NCBI GenBank assembly: GCA_015478585.1
Contig: JADMIM010000020.1
Span: 1-44,976 of the forward strand
DNA: 44,976 bases
From: Thermaceae bacterium
GTDB taxonomy: Bacteria > Deinococcota > Deinococci > Deinococcales > Thermaceae
Reading direction: 5' to 3'
The translations under genes were made by a program, and so were the position numbers. The notes under the pieces were generated by a model that worked only from the letters and a program-made list of their open reading frames with translations, did not search any database and was not told where the DNA came from. Positions within the stretch are counted from its first letter, which is position 1, and each line of letters starts with the position of its first letter. This document shows positions 1 to 6,661 of this stretch, one piece after another.

Positions 1-267
1 ACCCCGAACCCCGCGACACCCACTACCCCCACCCCACAAACGCCCACCGGGTTACAGGAGCGCCGGGTTAATGTGAGCTATACCCTGCCCCCCGAATATC
101 CCAATGCTGTGGTTCAAATTATCGTGCAGGACGAAACCCAGGTCAATACGGTGTTTGAAGGCCCGGTGCAACAACCCTGGAGCTTCAACGAGGAGATCGT
201 GGTGCGCGGGGCGGCTACCCTGCGGATTTTGATCAACGGGCAGCAGGTGCTCGAGAATCCACTCTAG
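1..267 (+). CDS. C-terminal fragment, probable PASTA/Ser-Thr kinase-like extracellular domain
   Basis: The reading frame is open from the first base and ends in TAG at 265-267, so the 5' part lies outside the window. It begins with a Pro/Thr-rich linker (residues 1-17 of the visible part) and then a roughly 65-residue beta-rich domain ending in ILINGQQVLENPL. A Thr/Pro linker followed by a small terminal beta domain resembles the extracellular end of PrkC-type Ser/Thr kinases after the PASTA repeats. No kinase or PASTA motif is visible, so the name is an inference from overall pattern. It could equally be another cell-envelope protein with a linker. An internal ATG does not exist in the visible part; a GTG at 79 could give a false short start, but the linker reads straight through. 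The stop codon belongs to a truncated copy of repeat family II (TAGAGCG). Confidence 0.45.
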   Translation, partial: TPNPATPTTPTPQTPTGLQERRVNVSYTLPPEYPNAVVQIIVQDETQVNTVFEGPVQQPWSFNEEIVVRGAATLRILINGQQVLENPL

Positions 268-348
268 AGCGAAAAGAGTATGACCAGTCACTCGGTTAGA
301 AAGACCCTACCCAGTTCCTCTTTGCCGCCAGGAGTAGTAAAAATGGCG

Positions 349-360
349 CAAACCGCGATA
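349..360 (-). repeat. Family II repeat end (TATCGCGGTTTG)
   Basis: On the minus strand this reads TATCGCGGTTTG, a variant of the dispersed motif TAGAGCGGTTTTC seen at ten or so intergenic places in the window. It lies in the 131-bp gap between the first gene and yraN. Nothing else recognisable was seen in the gap. Confidence 0.4.
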
Positions 361-398
361 GATGTCCCTTAAGGGTCGAAGGGCAGACGCGAAGCCTT

Positions 399-728
399 AT
401 GAAAGGTGCCTGGGCCGAAGCGCTGGCGCGCAAATACTTGCTCGCCAAAGGATACGAATTGTTAGGCCAGAACCGGAGAACCCCTCACGGTGAGATTGAC
501 TTGTGGATGAAACACCGCCAAGCCTACGTGGCCGTGGAAGTCAAGCAGCGCCGCGACGACAAATTCGGCACACCGCTCGAGGCCATCACCCCACAGAAAT
601 ACCACCGGATTTATCAGTCGGCGCTGTACCTGCTGGGTCGGGACGACGTGCTGGTACGGCTCGAGGCGGTGCTGGTTTATGGAACACCAAAGAAGTTTCA
701 CCTCGAGCATCTCGACCTCAACGGCTAA
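399..728 (+). CDS. yraN: YraN/UPF0102 family nuclease-like protein
   Basis: The 109-residue product matches the UPF0102 (YraN) family in length and motifs: an N-terminal helix rich in Ala/Glu ([15 protein letters not shown]), the family signature GEIDL near residue 32, and VAVEVKQR near residue 48. Together these form the E-D-ExK pattern of a restriction-endonuclease-like fold. YraN proteins are thought to act on DNA or Holliday-type structures, but the cellular role is not settled. The ATG was chosen because the family signature begins normally after it; the upstream sequence offers only a weak purine stretch as ribosome binding site. The gene is monocistronic here, convergent with the PEBP gene downstream. 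Confidence 0.85.
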   Translation: MKGAWAEALARKYLLAKGYELLGQNRRTPHGEIDLWMKHRQAYVAVEVKQRRDDKFGTPLEAITPQKYHRIYQSALYLLGRDDVLVRLEAVLVYGTPKKFHLEHLDLNG

Positions 729-740
729 TGGGATTTGCAG

Positions 741-785
741 AGGGCTAAAGCAGGAGCCAAAAACCCATTGTAGAGCCCTCCTGCT
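741..785. terminator. Overlapping inverted repeats between convergent genes
   Basis: AGGGCT (741-746) can pair with AGCCCT (774-779), and AGCAGGAG (749-756) can pair with CTCCTGCT (778-785). The two 3' arms overlap, so only one hairpin can form at a time. The element lies directly after yraN and before the convergent PEBP gene. There is no clear U tract, so a terminator role is only suggested by position. Confidence 0.35.
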
Positions 786-833
786 CCCTTCGGTCGAGCC
801 GGAGACCCTCAATCACCTTTACCGGCAGATATT

Positions 834-909
834 TATCGCGGTTCTCTGCTCCGATGGGCACAGTAAATAGGCCCAGGCTACCCCAAGGTTCTTTTCGAAA
901 ACCGCTCTA
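834..909 (-). repeat. Family II repeat with inverted ends (MITE-like, 76 bp)
   Basis: The plus strand begins TATCGCGGTTCTC (834-846) and the minus strand begins TAGAGCGGTTTTC (909-897), giving inverted terminal repeats around a unit of about 76 bp. The minus-strand end matches the sequence after metY (30525 onward) for about 35 bases with few changes, including a shared AAAGAA and TTGGG. The first three bases on the minus strand (TAG) are the stop codon of the PEBP gene. Confidence 0.55.
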
Positions 910-1407
910 GCGCTTGAAGGTCACGTTGACGATAGACTCTTGCAGACGGTGTTTCTGAATCGCCGCCTTGACTTGATGCAAACTGGCTCCTGGAGGAAGC
1001 CCCAGCGAGGCCACATTCAAGGCATAGAGATCTATTTGATAGCTGGCCGATTTTGCCGGGCAGGGGCCATCGTAGCCGAGTTTGCCCAGGCCGTTTTTGC
1101 CCTGCTTGATACCGCCGGGTAGGGTTGCGGCTCGAGCCACCCCTTCGGGCAGTGTCATCGAGGTGGGGATATCGTAGAGCACCCAGCGCGCAATCAGCCC
1201 TTTGGGGTAGTCGGGATCCCAGAACAACAGGGCTAGGCTTTTAGTACCCGCAGGCAGATTGGTAAAGTTGAAGGCCGGGCTTAGAGCAGCTCCAGCACAG
1301 GTATATTTAGCCGGAACCCGTCCGTTAGCAAAAGCCGGTATATGCAGCTCGAGCTTTTGGGCGAAGGCGAAGGAAAGAAGTAGTCCGATAGCCAGGGCTT
1401 TTCGCAT
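907..1407 (-). CDS. Secreted PEBP / YbhB-YbcL family protein
   Basis: This is a phosphatidylethanolamine-binding-like (Raf kinase inhibitor-like, YbhB/YbcL) protein of 166 residues. The chosen ATG at 1407 gives a clean signal peptide (MRKALAIGLLLSFAFAQ) with cleavage expected near residue 17; a longer reading to 1458 would bury the signal peptide. Family signatures follow: FANGRVPAKYTCAG, LSPAF, a DPD motif (LLFWDPDYP), RWVLYDIP and GYDGPCP. PEBP proteins bind small anionic ligands; the bacterial role is unclear. The stop codon TAG is the first codon of a family II repeat. No operon partner is evident; tRNA-Ser lies upstream in the opposite direction. Confidence 0.85.
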   Translation of the reverse strand: MRKALAIGLLLSFAFAQKLELHIPAFANGRVPAKYTCAGAALSPAFNFTNLPAGTKSLALLFWDPDYPKGLIARWVLYDIPTSMTLPEGVARAATLPGGIKQGKNGLGKLGYDGPCPAKSASYQIDLYALNVASLGLPPGASLHQVKAAIQKHRLQESIVNVTFKR

Positions 1408-1551
1408 AAGAGGATTCAACCCTGTGCGGATGAAGCCAGGCTGAGAGAAACTCGGCATGAGGTGTGGCTAGGAGACTGGCTGGGGTTTGTGGTAAAGTAT
1501 CGCTTGCGCTCGCTCTGGGTTCGACCCGCACGGCGCATAAAACAGAGCTTT

Positions 1552-1646
1552 GGAGGGGTGGCCGAGCGGCTGAAGGCGGCGGTTTGCTAAACCGTTATAG
1601 GGGACTAAAGCTCCTATCGGGGGTTCGAATCCCCCCTCCTCCGCCA
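1552..1646 (+). tRNA. tRNA-Ser (anticodon GCU)
   Basis: A full class II tRNA of 95 nt including an encoded CCA. The acceptor GGAGGGG pairs with CTCCTCC, the anticodon stem GCGGT/ACCGT encloses the loop TTGCTAA with anticodon GCT at 1586-1588, there is a long variable arm, and the T arm is GGGGG-TTCGAAT-CCCCC. The discriminator is G. It reads AGC and AGU serine codons. A factor-independent terminator follows directly. Confidence 0.97.
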
Positions 1647-1652
1647 AGCACT

Positions 1653-1686
1653 AAGGAGCTGAAGCATTTCGGCTCCTTTTTATTTT
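1653..1686 (+). terminator. Rho-independent terminator of tRNA-Ser
   Basis: An 11-bp stem (AAGGAGCTGAA with TTCGGCTCCTT, one G-U pair) with loop GCAT ends at 1678 and runs into TTTATTTT. It begins 6 nt after the tRNA CCA end, so the tRNA is probably transcribed alone. Confidence 0.9.
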
Positions 1687-1849
1687 GGGCCAGAACAGGT
1701 TTTTGCAACCCGGTGCAGTAGCCGCTTGATGAGCCCTCGAGATCCGGGCGGCATCAGCCAGGTATGAGCTTTCTGTGGAATCAAGTTGAACTGTGAGAAG
1801 AATCGGGGTAGAATCCCAGTCCAGCGCATAAGTGAGCAAAACTGCGTGC

Positions 1850-1884
1850 TTGACACAAGTTTATATATTTATGGAATAAAGGTT
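1850..1884 (+). promoter_or_regulatory. Probable promoter of the small coiled-coil gene
   Basis: A perfect TTGACA (1850-1855) is followed by an AT-rich stretch with candidate -10 sequences (GAATAA or AATAAA) 18-19 bp downstream. The -10 choice is uncertain, but it is the only strong -35 in this gap and is placed well for the gene at 1920. Confidence 0.45.
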
Positions 1885-1919
1885 GCGTCGAGTGCGCTAA
1901 GGGTATGTCAGGAGGCCAA

Positions 1920-2177
1920 ATGAAAAAAGCCAAGAAACTCGAGGAGCTGCGCAAGGCCAACCGAGCCTTGCTAGAGGAACTCGAGGAAGCCTGTCGGGCC
2001 TACGCGGTATCGGTGAGTTTGCTCAAGGAGCAGCGCAGCGGCAAAAACTACCACAGCCAGCTCGAAGTGCTACAAAACGCCATCTCAGAACTCCGAAACA
2101 AAGCCAAGGAAGCCGACCAGGGGCTAAAAAAAGAACACAAACTCGGTGACAAGCTGGCCTCCACAACCCGCCGATAG
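1920..2177 (+). CDS. Small charged coiled-coil protein, unknown function
   Basis: An 85-residue, Lys/Glu-rich protein. Residues 1-30 (MKKAKKLEELRKANRALL...) and 40-75 have heptad-like Leu/Ala spacing typical of a two-helix coiled coil, and the C-terminus is basic (STTRR). No catalytic motif or signal peptide is visible and I do not recognise the family. The ATG at 1920 was chosen over 1905 because AGGAGG (1910-1915) stands just ahead of it. Directly after the stop codon lies copy A of repeat family I. Confidence 0.7.
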   Translation: MKKAKKLEELRKANRALLEELEEACRAYAVSVSLLKEQRSGKNYHSQLEVLQNAISELRNKAKEADQGLKKEHKLGDKLASTTRR

Positions 2178-2335
2178 AAAGGTAAACGCTAGACGCAGAG
2201 GGCAGAGAGCGGAGAGCTAAACGCCAGACGCAAGACGCTAAACGCCGAAAGAACAGCAAAATACAAAGGGCAAAAAAGCCACACCAGGACAGCATAATTG
2301 TCCTATCAAGAAACACCATCCCGGACGCAGCTTGT
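2178..2335 (+). repeat. Family I dispersed repeat, copy A
   Basis: Starting right after the stop codon at 2177: an arm of degenerate CTAAACGCC/AGACGC units, then AAAATACAAAG, then a core with ACCAGGACAGCATAATTG and CCCGGACGCAG (2258-2330). The core is about 85 % identical by eye to the reverse complement of 21678-21749 (copy B) and more distantly related to copies C (27744) and D (9416). Confidence 0.75.
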
Positions 2336-2340
2336 GCTTT

Positions 2341-2348
2341 TAGGTTTT
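2341..2348. repeat. 8-bp target site duplication, left copy (TAGGTTTT)
   Basis: TAGGTTTT directly precedes the left terminal inverted repeat and is repeated exactly at 2904-2911 after the right one. An 8-bp duplication is characteristic of IS1595-family transposition. Confidence 0.9.
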
Positions 2349-2903
2349 GGGGCTGTACTAGATAAGCTTAGATTACCCCCTCCTCTCTGAGCCAACGTTT
2401 GAGCAGGCACAGTTGCTGTTTGGGTGTGCCATAGTTGAATCTAAACTGGCATTCCTTGAGGAATAGCTCGAAGTTGCCTCTGGGGATGCCATTATATTTG
2501 CCTAGTACCCCTTTGGCTTGGTTCCAAAAGTTCTCCTTACCGTTGATGTGTTTGCCCCCCTCGCCTACCAGCGCTTCGTCATGGTCAATGCGCTCGTGCT
2601 TGAACTCGCTGACATCAAGTACATCCTAACTCTTGAAACCATCGGTATAGACGATAGAGTCGGGCACGACCTTGTCTTTGATGATGGGCATCAAAGTTTT
2701 AGCCTTGAGGTCATCGGGAACCACCGTATAAACCTTCCCTGCCCGCTTGAGAATGCCAAACACCGCTACCTTACCCGCCGCTGTCCGCGCCATCACCTCA
2801 CCTACGAACAGCTCCAAAATTCGCTGTGATTTCCAATCACTGAGTTTAGTCCTCCTGCTCGGCATAGCGCTGCATCTAGACTGCTCTTATCTAGTACAGC
2901 CCC
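2349..2903 (-). mobile_element. Degenerate IS1595-family insertion sequence, deletion derivative
   Basis: The element is 555 bp with perfect 18-bp terminal inverted repeats: GGGGCTGTACTAGATAAG at 2349-2366 and its reverse complement at 2886-2903. It is flanked by the 8-bp duplication TAGGTTTT. The inside holds a broken ISXO2-like transposase on the minus strand. Full IS1595 members are about 700-1100 bp, so this is a shortened, non-autonomous copy, though its intact ends could still be mobilised by a related transposase. It is inserted between repeat family I arms in a convergent intergenic region. Confidence 0.93.
2371..2865 (-). pseudogene. IS1595-family (ISXO2-like) transposase, disrupted
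   Basis: Two lesions are visible. First, the N-terminal helix segment (TKLSDWKSQRILELFVGEVMARTAA) joins directly to the DDE-core segment GKVAVFGILKRAGKVYT; from the family I expect 60-70 residues between them, including the first catalytic Asp, so an in-frame deletion is inferred. Second, after YTDGFKS a TAG codon at 2626-2628 stands where the family has Tyr, and the same frame continues as DVLDVSEFKH, HINGKENFWNQAKGVLGKYNGIP and LFLKECQFRFNYG, the ISXO2 C-terminus. The protein cannot be a working transposase. The reading frame ends in the left part of the element. Confidence 0.9.
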
Positions 2904-2911
2904 TAGGTTTT
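2904..2911. repeat. 8-bp target site duplication, right copy (TAGGTTTT)
   Basis: Exact match of 2341-2348, directly after the right terminal inverted repeat. Confidence 0.9.
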
Positions 2912-2975
2912 TGACTTTAAGCCTTAAGCGTTTAGGGTCTTGCGTCTGGCGTTTAGCTCTCCGCCCTCTGCTCTA
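2912..2975 (-). repeat. Family I repeat arm (copy A'), inverted relative to copy A
   Basis: Contains GCGTCTGGCGTTTAGCTCTC and CGCCCTCTGCTCT on the plus strand, the inverse of 2190-2250. Before the IS inserted, copies A and A' would have formed one large imperfect palindrome shared by the two convergent gene ends. The arm runs into the stop codon of the LacI gene. It lacks the GGAC...GGACGCA core. Confidence 0.65.
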
Positions 2976-3986
2976 AGCGCTCGGCGGGGCACAACTGCCG
3001 CGTTTTAGGAGTCGTCCGGGGAAAACCAGTCGTACCGGCTCCGGCGGTGGGCCTTCCTCCACAGCGGCCAATACCACCCGTGCGGCGGCCCGGCCCATGT
3101 CCTCGACGGGCTGCTCGAAGACATCCACGGCGGGTTTCACCAAACCCGTCCAGGGATAATTGTCGAAGCCCAGCAGCGAGACATTGCGGGGAATCTCGAG
3201 GCCCAGTTCCCGTATGGCCCGAAAAGCCCCGATGGCTCCAGTACCGTTATAAGCGAACAAGGCAGTGGGGCGCTCGGGAAGCCCCATGAAATACAGGGTG
3301 AGATCGTAGGCCTCACGTTCGTTAAGACTGATCACCCGCCGGTACTCCGGTGGAATTGATAGTCCCACAGCCTGCATGGCCTCGGGGAAGGCTTTGGAAC
3401 GCCCCTCGGGATGAAATACCGGGTCATAAGCTCCCAGGGCTGCGATGCGGCGGTGGCCCAGTTCGGCCAGGTAGCGTACCCCCTCGGCCACACAGCGACG
3501 GTTGTCGAGCATCACGTAGCTAAAGGGGCTCCCTTCGGGATGATGATCCACCTCGAGCACAAACGTCCCTCGAGCCTGCATTCTGAGCAGATACTCGAGG
3601 TTGGTCTTGCCATAGCCAGGACGGATAATCAGCCCGCTCACCCGGTTGCCGCTCATCTGCCGCAGGGCCTCGAGCTCGAGGTCGCTTTTGTAGTTGTTAT
3701 CCGCCACCATCAGCGAGTAGCCCAGCATCCGCACCGACTCCCCGATGCTCCGGGCCAGTTGGGCAAAAAACGGCTCCACGATGCTCCCCACCACCAAGCC
3801 GATGGCTTTGTTACGGCCCCGTCGCAGGGCTCCGGCAGTCTGGTCGGGCTCGTACTGTAGAGCCTCAATGGCCCGGTGAACGCGCTCGAGGGTGGCTGGG
3901 TGTAGCCGGGTGGGGTCGCTCAAAGCCCGCTTGGCGGTGGTGGGTGAAACCCCTGCCAGACGAGCTACATCAATAATGGTAGGCAC
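2973..3986 (-). CDS. LacI-family transcriptional regulator of the polyol operon
   Basis: A 337-residue LacI/GalR protein. Residues 3-25 (TIIDVARLAGVSPTTAKRAL) form the helix-turn-helix and the hinge helix follows near residues 48-58; residues 60-330 are the periplasmic-binding-protein-like effector domain (IGLVVGSIVEPFFAQLARSI, LLGFDNYPWTGL). The start is GTG at 3986, 6 nt after a TATACT -10 box, so the mRNA is probably leaderless. It is divergent from the polyol transport and dehydrogenase genes, so it most likely represses them and responds to the imported sugar or polyol. Direct proof of operator or ligand is not visible. The stop overlaps a family I repeat arm. Confidence 0.9.
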   Translation of the reverse strand: MPTIIDVARLAGVSPTTAKRALSDPTRLHPATLERVHRAIEALQYEPDQTAGALRRGRNKAIGLVVGSIVEPFFAQLARSIGESVRMLGYSLMVADNNYKSDLELEALRQMSGNRVSGLIIRPGYGKTNLEYLLRMQARGTFVLEVDHHPEGSPFSYVMLDNRRCVAEGVRYLAELGHRRIAALGAYDPVFHPEGRSKAFPEAMQAVGLSIPPEYRRVISLNEREAYDLTLYFMGLPERPTALFAYNGTGAIGAFRAIRELGLEIPRNVSLLGFDNYPWTGLVKPAVDVFEQPVEDMGRAAARVVLAAVEEGPPPEPVRLVFPGRLLKRGSCAPPSA

Positions 3987-3992
3987 AGATTA

Positions 3993-3998
3993 AGTATA
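3993..3998 (-). promoter_or_regulatory. -10 box (TATACT) of the LacI gene, leaderless spacing
   Basis: On the minus strand TATACT is separated from the GTG start by six bases (TAATCT). The box lies in a near-palindrome around GTATAC, so autoregulation is possible. Confidence 0.65.
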
Positions 3999-4031
3999 CG
4001 GTTTAGCAAAAAGTGATTCAGGCTGCGATGG

Positions 4032-4052
4032 ACACGAGTCCATCGTGTCTAC
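4032..4052. repeat. Small palindromic repeat with two alternative stems
   Basis: GATGGAC and GTCCATC can pair around ACGA, and the overlapping GACACGA and TCGTGTC can pair around GTCCA. The sequence ends in TCTACAA like several other palindromes in the window (36069, 42117, 42940). Confidence 0.4.
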
Positions 4053-4091
4053 AATATCGCTTGTAAGTTCAAAAAAAGGCTCCCCCCCCCT

Positions 4092-4106
4092 GCACACTTG
4101 TTGTGC
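4092..4106. promoter_or_regulatory. Candidate operator GCACA-N5-TGTGC
   Basis: A perfect inverted repeat (GCACA, CTTGT, TGTGC) in the divergent promoter region between the LacI gene and the polyol binding-protein gene. Position and symmetry suit a LacI-family site; the sequence does not match a classic CG-centred LacI operator, so confidence is low. Confidence 0.3.
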
Positions 4107-4212
4107 TGTTTGAAGGTCAATCGTCCCGGAGGTCGCTATGGGTGAATAGATCAGCAGGAAATCGTTGTGTCTGGAGATGCTAGATAGTTTTTAGTTTTCA
4201 GGGAGGAACTCT

Positions 4213-5520
4213 ATGCGATTGTGGAAACTGCTGTTCATCAGTGCCAGTCTGGTTGCCTCGGCAGCCGTAGCTCAAACCACCCTAACCATCGCCACCGTCA
4301 ACAACCCCGACATGGTGACGATGCAAAAGCTCAGCCTCGAGTTTGAGAAGAAGTATCCCAATATCAAGCTGAACTGGGTAGTGCTGCCCGAAAACGAGTT
4401 GCGCCAAAAAGTCACCACCGATATCGCCACCAACGCGGGCTCCTACGACGTTTTGACCATCGGCACTTACGAAGCTCCGATCTGGGGCAAGAACGGCTGG
4501 CTGGACGAGATGAGCGGCTTGCCCGCTTCCTACGACCTCGAGGATGTTTTGAAGCCGGTGCGGGCGGGCCTTTCCTACAATGGCAAGCTCTACGCCCTGC
4601 CCTTCTACGCCGAAAGTTCGATGCTGATGTACCGCAAAGACCTCTTTGCCGCCAAGGGCATCACCGTGCCCGCCCAACCCACCTGGGCGCAGGCCACCAG
4701 TTGGGCTAAGCAGCTCACTGACCCCTCCAAGGGCACCTACGGCATCTGCCTGCGCGGGCTGCCCGGCTGGGGCGAGAACATGGCCTTCCTGACCACCTTG
4801 ATCAATACCTACGGCGGTCGCTGGTTCGACGAGAAGTGGAACCCCCAAGTCAACAGCCCCGAGTGGAAAAAAGCCATCGCTCAGTACGTCGAGTTGGTCA
4901 CCAAGTATGGCCCTCCAGGCGTGACCGGAAACGGCTTCACCGAAAACCTGACCCTGACCTCCGATGGCAAATGCGCAATGTGGATTGATGCCACCGTGGC
5001 GGCGGGCTTCTTGGAAAACCCCAAAACCTCCAAAGTGGCGGGCAAGATGGGCTACGCCAAGTCCCCCGTGGCTGTGACCCCCAACGGCTCGCACTGGCTG
5101 TGGAGCTGGGCCTTGGGCATCCCCAAGTCCTCCAAGCACGCCGCCGAGGCCAAGACCTTCATCGAGTGGGCCACCTCCAAGGACTACATCAACCTGGTAG
5201 GTAGCACCAACGGCTGGGTCTCGGCTCCTCCAGGAACCCGCTACTCCACCTACGCCAACCCCGAGTACCTGAAGGCCGCGGTCTTCGCCAAAACCACGCT
5301 GGACTCCATCAACAGCGCCGACCCCACCAAGCCCACCCTCAAACCCGTACCCTACGTCGGAATTCAGTTCGTGGCGATCCCTGAGTTCCAGGCCATCGGA
5401 ACTCAAGTAGGCCAGTTCATCGCGGGAATAGTGGCGGGCAAAACTAGCCTCGACGACGGCTTGAACCAAGCTCAAGCTGCGGTCGAAAAAACCATGAAAG
5501 AAGCAGGCTACCTCAAGTAA
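4213..5520 (+). CDS. ABC transporter polyol/sugar-binding protein (SmoE/MtlE-like)
   Basis: A 435-residue extracellular solute-binding protein (family 1). Residues 1-20 are a signal peptide ending in SAAVAQ; there is no lipobox Cys. The mature protein begins TTLTIATVNNPDMVTMQKLS and contains family features such as LYALPFYAESSMLMYRKDLF near residue 130 and a WSWALGIPKSSKH motif near residue 300. The ATG is preceded by GGGAGG. The two permeases downstream resemble the sorbitol/mannitol permeases SmoF/SmoG, so the ligand is probably a polyol. A strong terminator-like hairpin after the gene suggests it is made in excess over the permeases, as is usual for binding proteins. Confidence 0.88.
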   Translation: MRLWKLLFISASLVASAAVAQTTLTIATVNNPDMVTMQKLSLEFEKKYPNIKLNWVVLPENELRQKVTTDIATNAGSYDVLTIGTYEAPIWGKNGWLDEMSGLPASYDLEDVLKPVRAGLSYNGKLYALPFYAESSMLMYRKDLFAAKGITVPAQPTWAQATSWAKQLTDPSKGTYGICLRGLPGWGENMAFLTTLINTYGGRWFDEKWNPQVNSPEWKKAIAQYVELVTKYGPPGVTGNGFTENLTLTSDGKCAMWIDATVAAGFLENPKTSKVAGKMGYAKSPVAVTPNGSHWLWSWALGIPKSSKHAAEAKTFIEWATSKDYINLVGSTNGWVSAPPGTRYSTYANPEYLKAAVFAKTTLDSINSADPTKPTLKPVPYVGIQFVAIPEFQAIGTQVGQFIAGIVAGKTSLDDGLNQAQAAVEKTMKEAGYLK

Positions 5521-5528
5521 GGCTACGC

Positions 5529-5570
5529 GGGCCGGGTGGCGGTTTCGCCATCTGGCCCTTTGTTTTATTT
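5529..5570 (+). terminator. Intra-operon terminator after the binding-protein gene
   Basis: A fully paired 13-bp stem (5529-5541 with 5546-5558, two G-U pairs) with loop GTTT is followed by TTTGTTTTATTT. It lies 9 nt after the stop codon. As the permeases follow on the same strand, it may set a binding-protein to permease ratio by partial termination. Confidence 0.85.
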
Positions 5571-5675
5571 AGGTGTCGAAGGTCGAAGGCCGAAAGCCAC
5601 CAAACCCCAACCGTTGTCATTCTGAGACCGTCCGTCCAATGGACGGACGTTGCCGAAGAATCTGATACGCGCTCT
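5571..5675 (+). repeat. Intergenic repeats: GTCGAAGG microrepeat and TCATTCTGAG-type palindrome
   Basis: 5573-5600 is a GTCGAAGGTCGAAGGCC microrepeat like those at 15830-15910 and 28365-28430. At 5616-5672, GTCATTCTGAG and CGAAGAATCT bracket a perfect 9+1+9 palindrome (GTCCGTCCA-A-TGGACGGAC, 5630-5648). Sequences of the form GTCATTCTGAG...GAAGAATCT are common dispersed repeats in many bacteria. Confidence 0.6.
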
Positions 5676-5752
5676 AAGGCGCAATCTCTTGACATCAACG
5701 ACAGCGATGCGCCCCTACATAAGACTCATAGCCTAAAACTCAGGTTACTCAT

Positions 5753-6661
5753 ATGACCACAAACCTTCCCCGGACACCCGCGCGGCCTAAAGCAAGAGGG
5801 CCGAATACCTTGTGGCTGCTCGGCCCGGCCCTGCTGGTTTTGATCGTCTGGACGCAGATTCCTTTCTTGCTCTCGATTTATTACTCGTTCCAGCGTTATA
5901 ACCTGCTCTACCCTAACCGGCGGGGCTTTGTCGGCTTCAACAACTTCGTCTCGCTGCTCACCGACCCCATCTTCTGGACTTCCCTGTGGAACACTTTGGT
6001 GCTGGTGGGTTCGGTACTGGCAGTGACGGTAATTATCGGACTTTTTTTGGCGGTGCTGTTTTATCAAGAGTTCCCGGGACGGGCACTCGCTCGCACCCTG
6101 GTGATTTCGCCCTTTTTCGTGATGCCGGTGGTATCGGCGCTGGTCTGGAAGAATATGTTGATGCACCCGGTCTTTGGCCTGTTCGCCTGGATTGCCACCA
6201 GTTTCGGTCTCAAACCGGTGGACTGGCTGGCTCAGTTCCCGATGGGTTCGATCATCACCATCGTGTCTTGGCAGTGGATTCCCTTCGCCATGCTGCTGAC
6301 CCTGACCGGGTTGCAATCGCTGTCGAAGGAACAGCTCGAGGCCGCCAAGATTGATGGAGCCAACGCCTGGCAGGAGTTCCGCTTCATTATCGTGCCGCAC
6401 CTGGCCCAAACCTTGAGCGTGGTGATCATGCTCGAGACCATTTTCCTGCTAACCATCTTCGCCGAGATTTACGCCACCACCTCTGGCGGGCCGGGCCTTT
6501 CGACCACCACTCTCCCCTACCTGATTTACCTCAAAGGCTTCACCGATACCAACATCGGCATCGCCTCGGCGGGCGCGGTGTTCGCGGTGATTTTGGCGAA
6601 CATCGTAGCGACCTTCGTGCTGCGGCTAATCGGGCGCAACCTGCAAGGGAGTAGGACATGA
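5753..6661 (+). CDS. Polyol ABC transporter permease (SmoF/MtlF-like)
   Basis: A 302-residue inner-membrane permease with six predicted membrane segments, the first at about residues 20-42. The cytoplasmic EAA loop that contacts the ATPase is clear: EQLEAAKIDGANAWQEF followed by IIVPHL near residues 200-222. The stretch TLVISPFFVMPVVSALVWKN is close to that remembered for sorbitol/mannitol permeases. It overlaps the next gene by 4 nt (ATGA at 6658), so the two are translationally coupled. Its ribosome binding site is weak. No ATPase gene is present in the window, so a shared MsiK-type ATPase elsewhere probably energises it. Confidence 0.9.
   Translation: MTTNLPRTPARPKARGPNTLWLLGPALLVLIVWTQIPFLLSIYYSFQRYNLLYPNRRGFVGFNNFVSLLTDPIFWTSLWNTLVLVGSVLAVTVIIGLFLAVLFYQEFPGRALARTLVISPFFVMPVVSALVWKNMLMHPVFGLFAWIATSFGLKPVDWLAQFPMGSIITIVSWQWIPFAMLLTLTGLQSLSKEQLEAAKIDGANAWQEFRFIIVPHLAQTLSVVIMLETIFLLTIFAEIYATTSGGPGLSTTTLPYLIYLKGFTDTNIGIASAGAVFAVILANIVATFVLRLIGRNLQGSRT

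Noticed and set aside
343-372. Nine-codon ORF (MAQTAIDVP) before yraN as a leader peptide
   Set aside because: It overlaps a family II repeat, has no hairpin or terminator after it and no codon bias that would link it to yraN.
1515-1530. Second tRNA suggested by GGGTTCGACCC upstream of tRNA-Ser
   Set aside because: Only a T-arm-like hairpin; no acceptor, D or anticodon arms can be placed around it.
2185-2255. CRISPR array suggested by the repeated AAACGCC/AGACGC units
   Set aside because: Units are short, degenerate and without spacers of constant length; they belong to a dispersed repeat.
2518-2829. Plus-strand frame across the insertion sequence
   Set aside because: The minus strand clearly encodes the transposase remnant; the plus frame shows no similarity or start site.
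4282-5475. Long antisense open frame (397 codons) opposite the binding-protein gene
   Set aside because: It mirrors the codon-biased plus-strand gene, is Gly/Val/His-rich without domain features, and has no ribosome binding site.
5689-5721. Promoter with perfect TTGACA before the first permease
   Set aside because: The nearest -10-like TACATA is 21 bp away, too far for a normal sigma-A promoter, and the area is repeat sequence.
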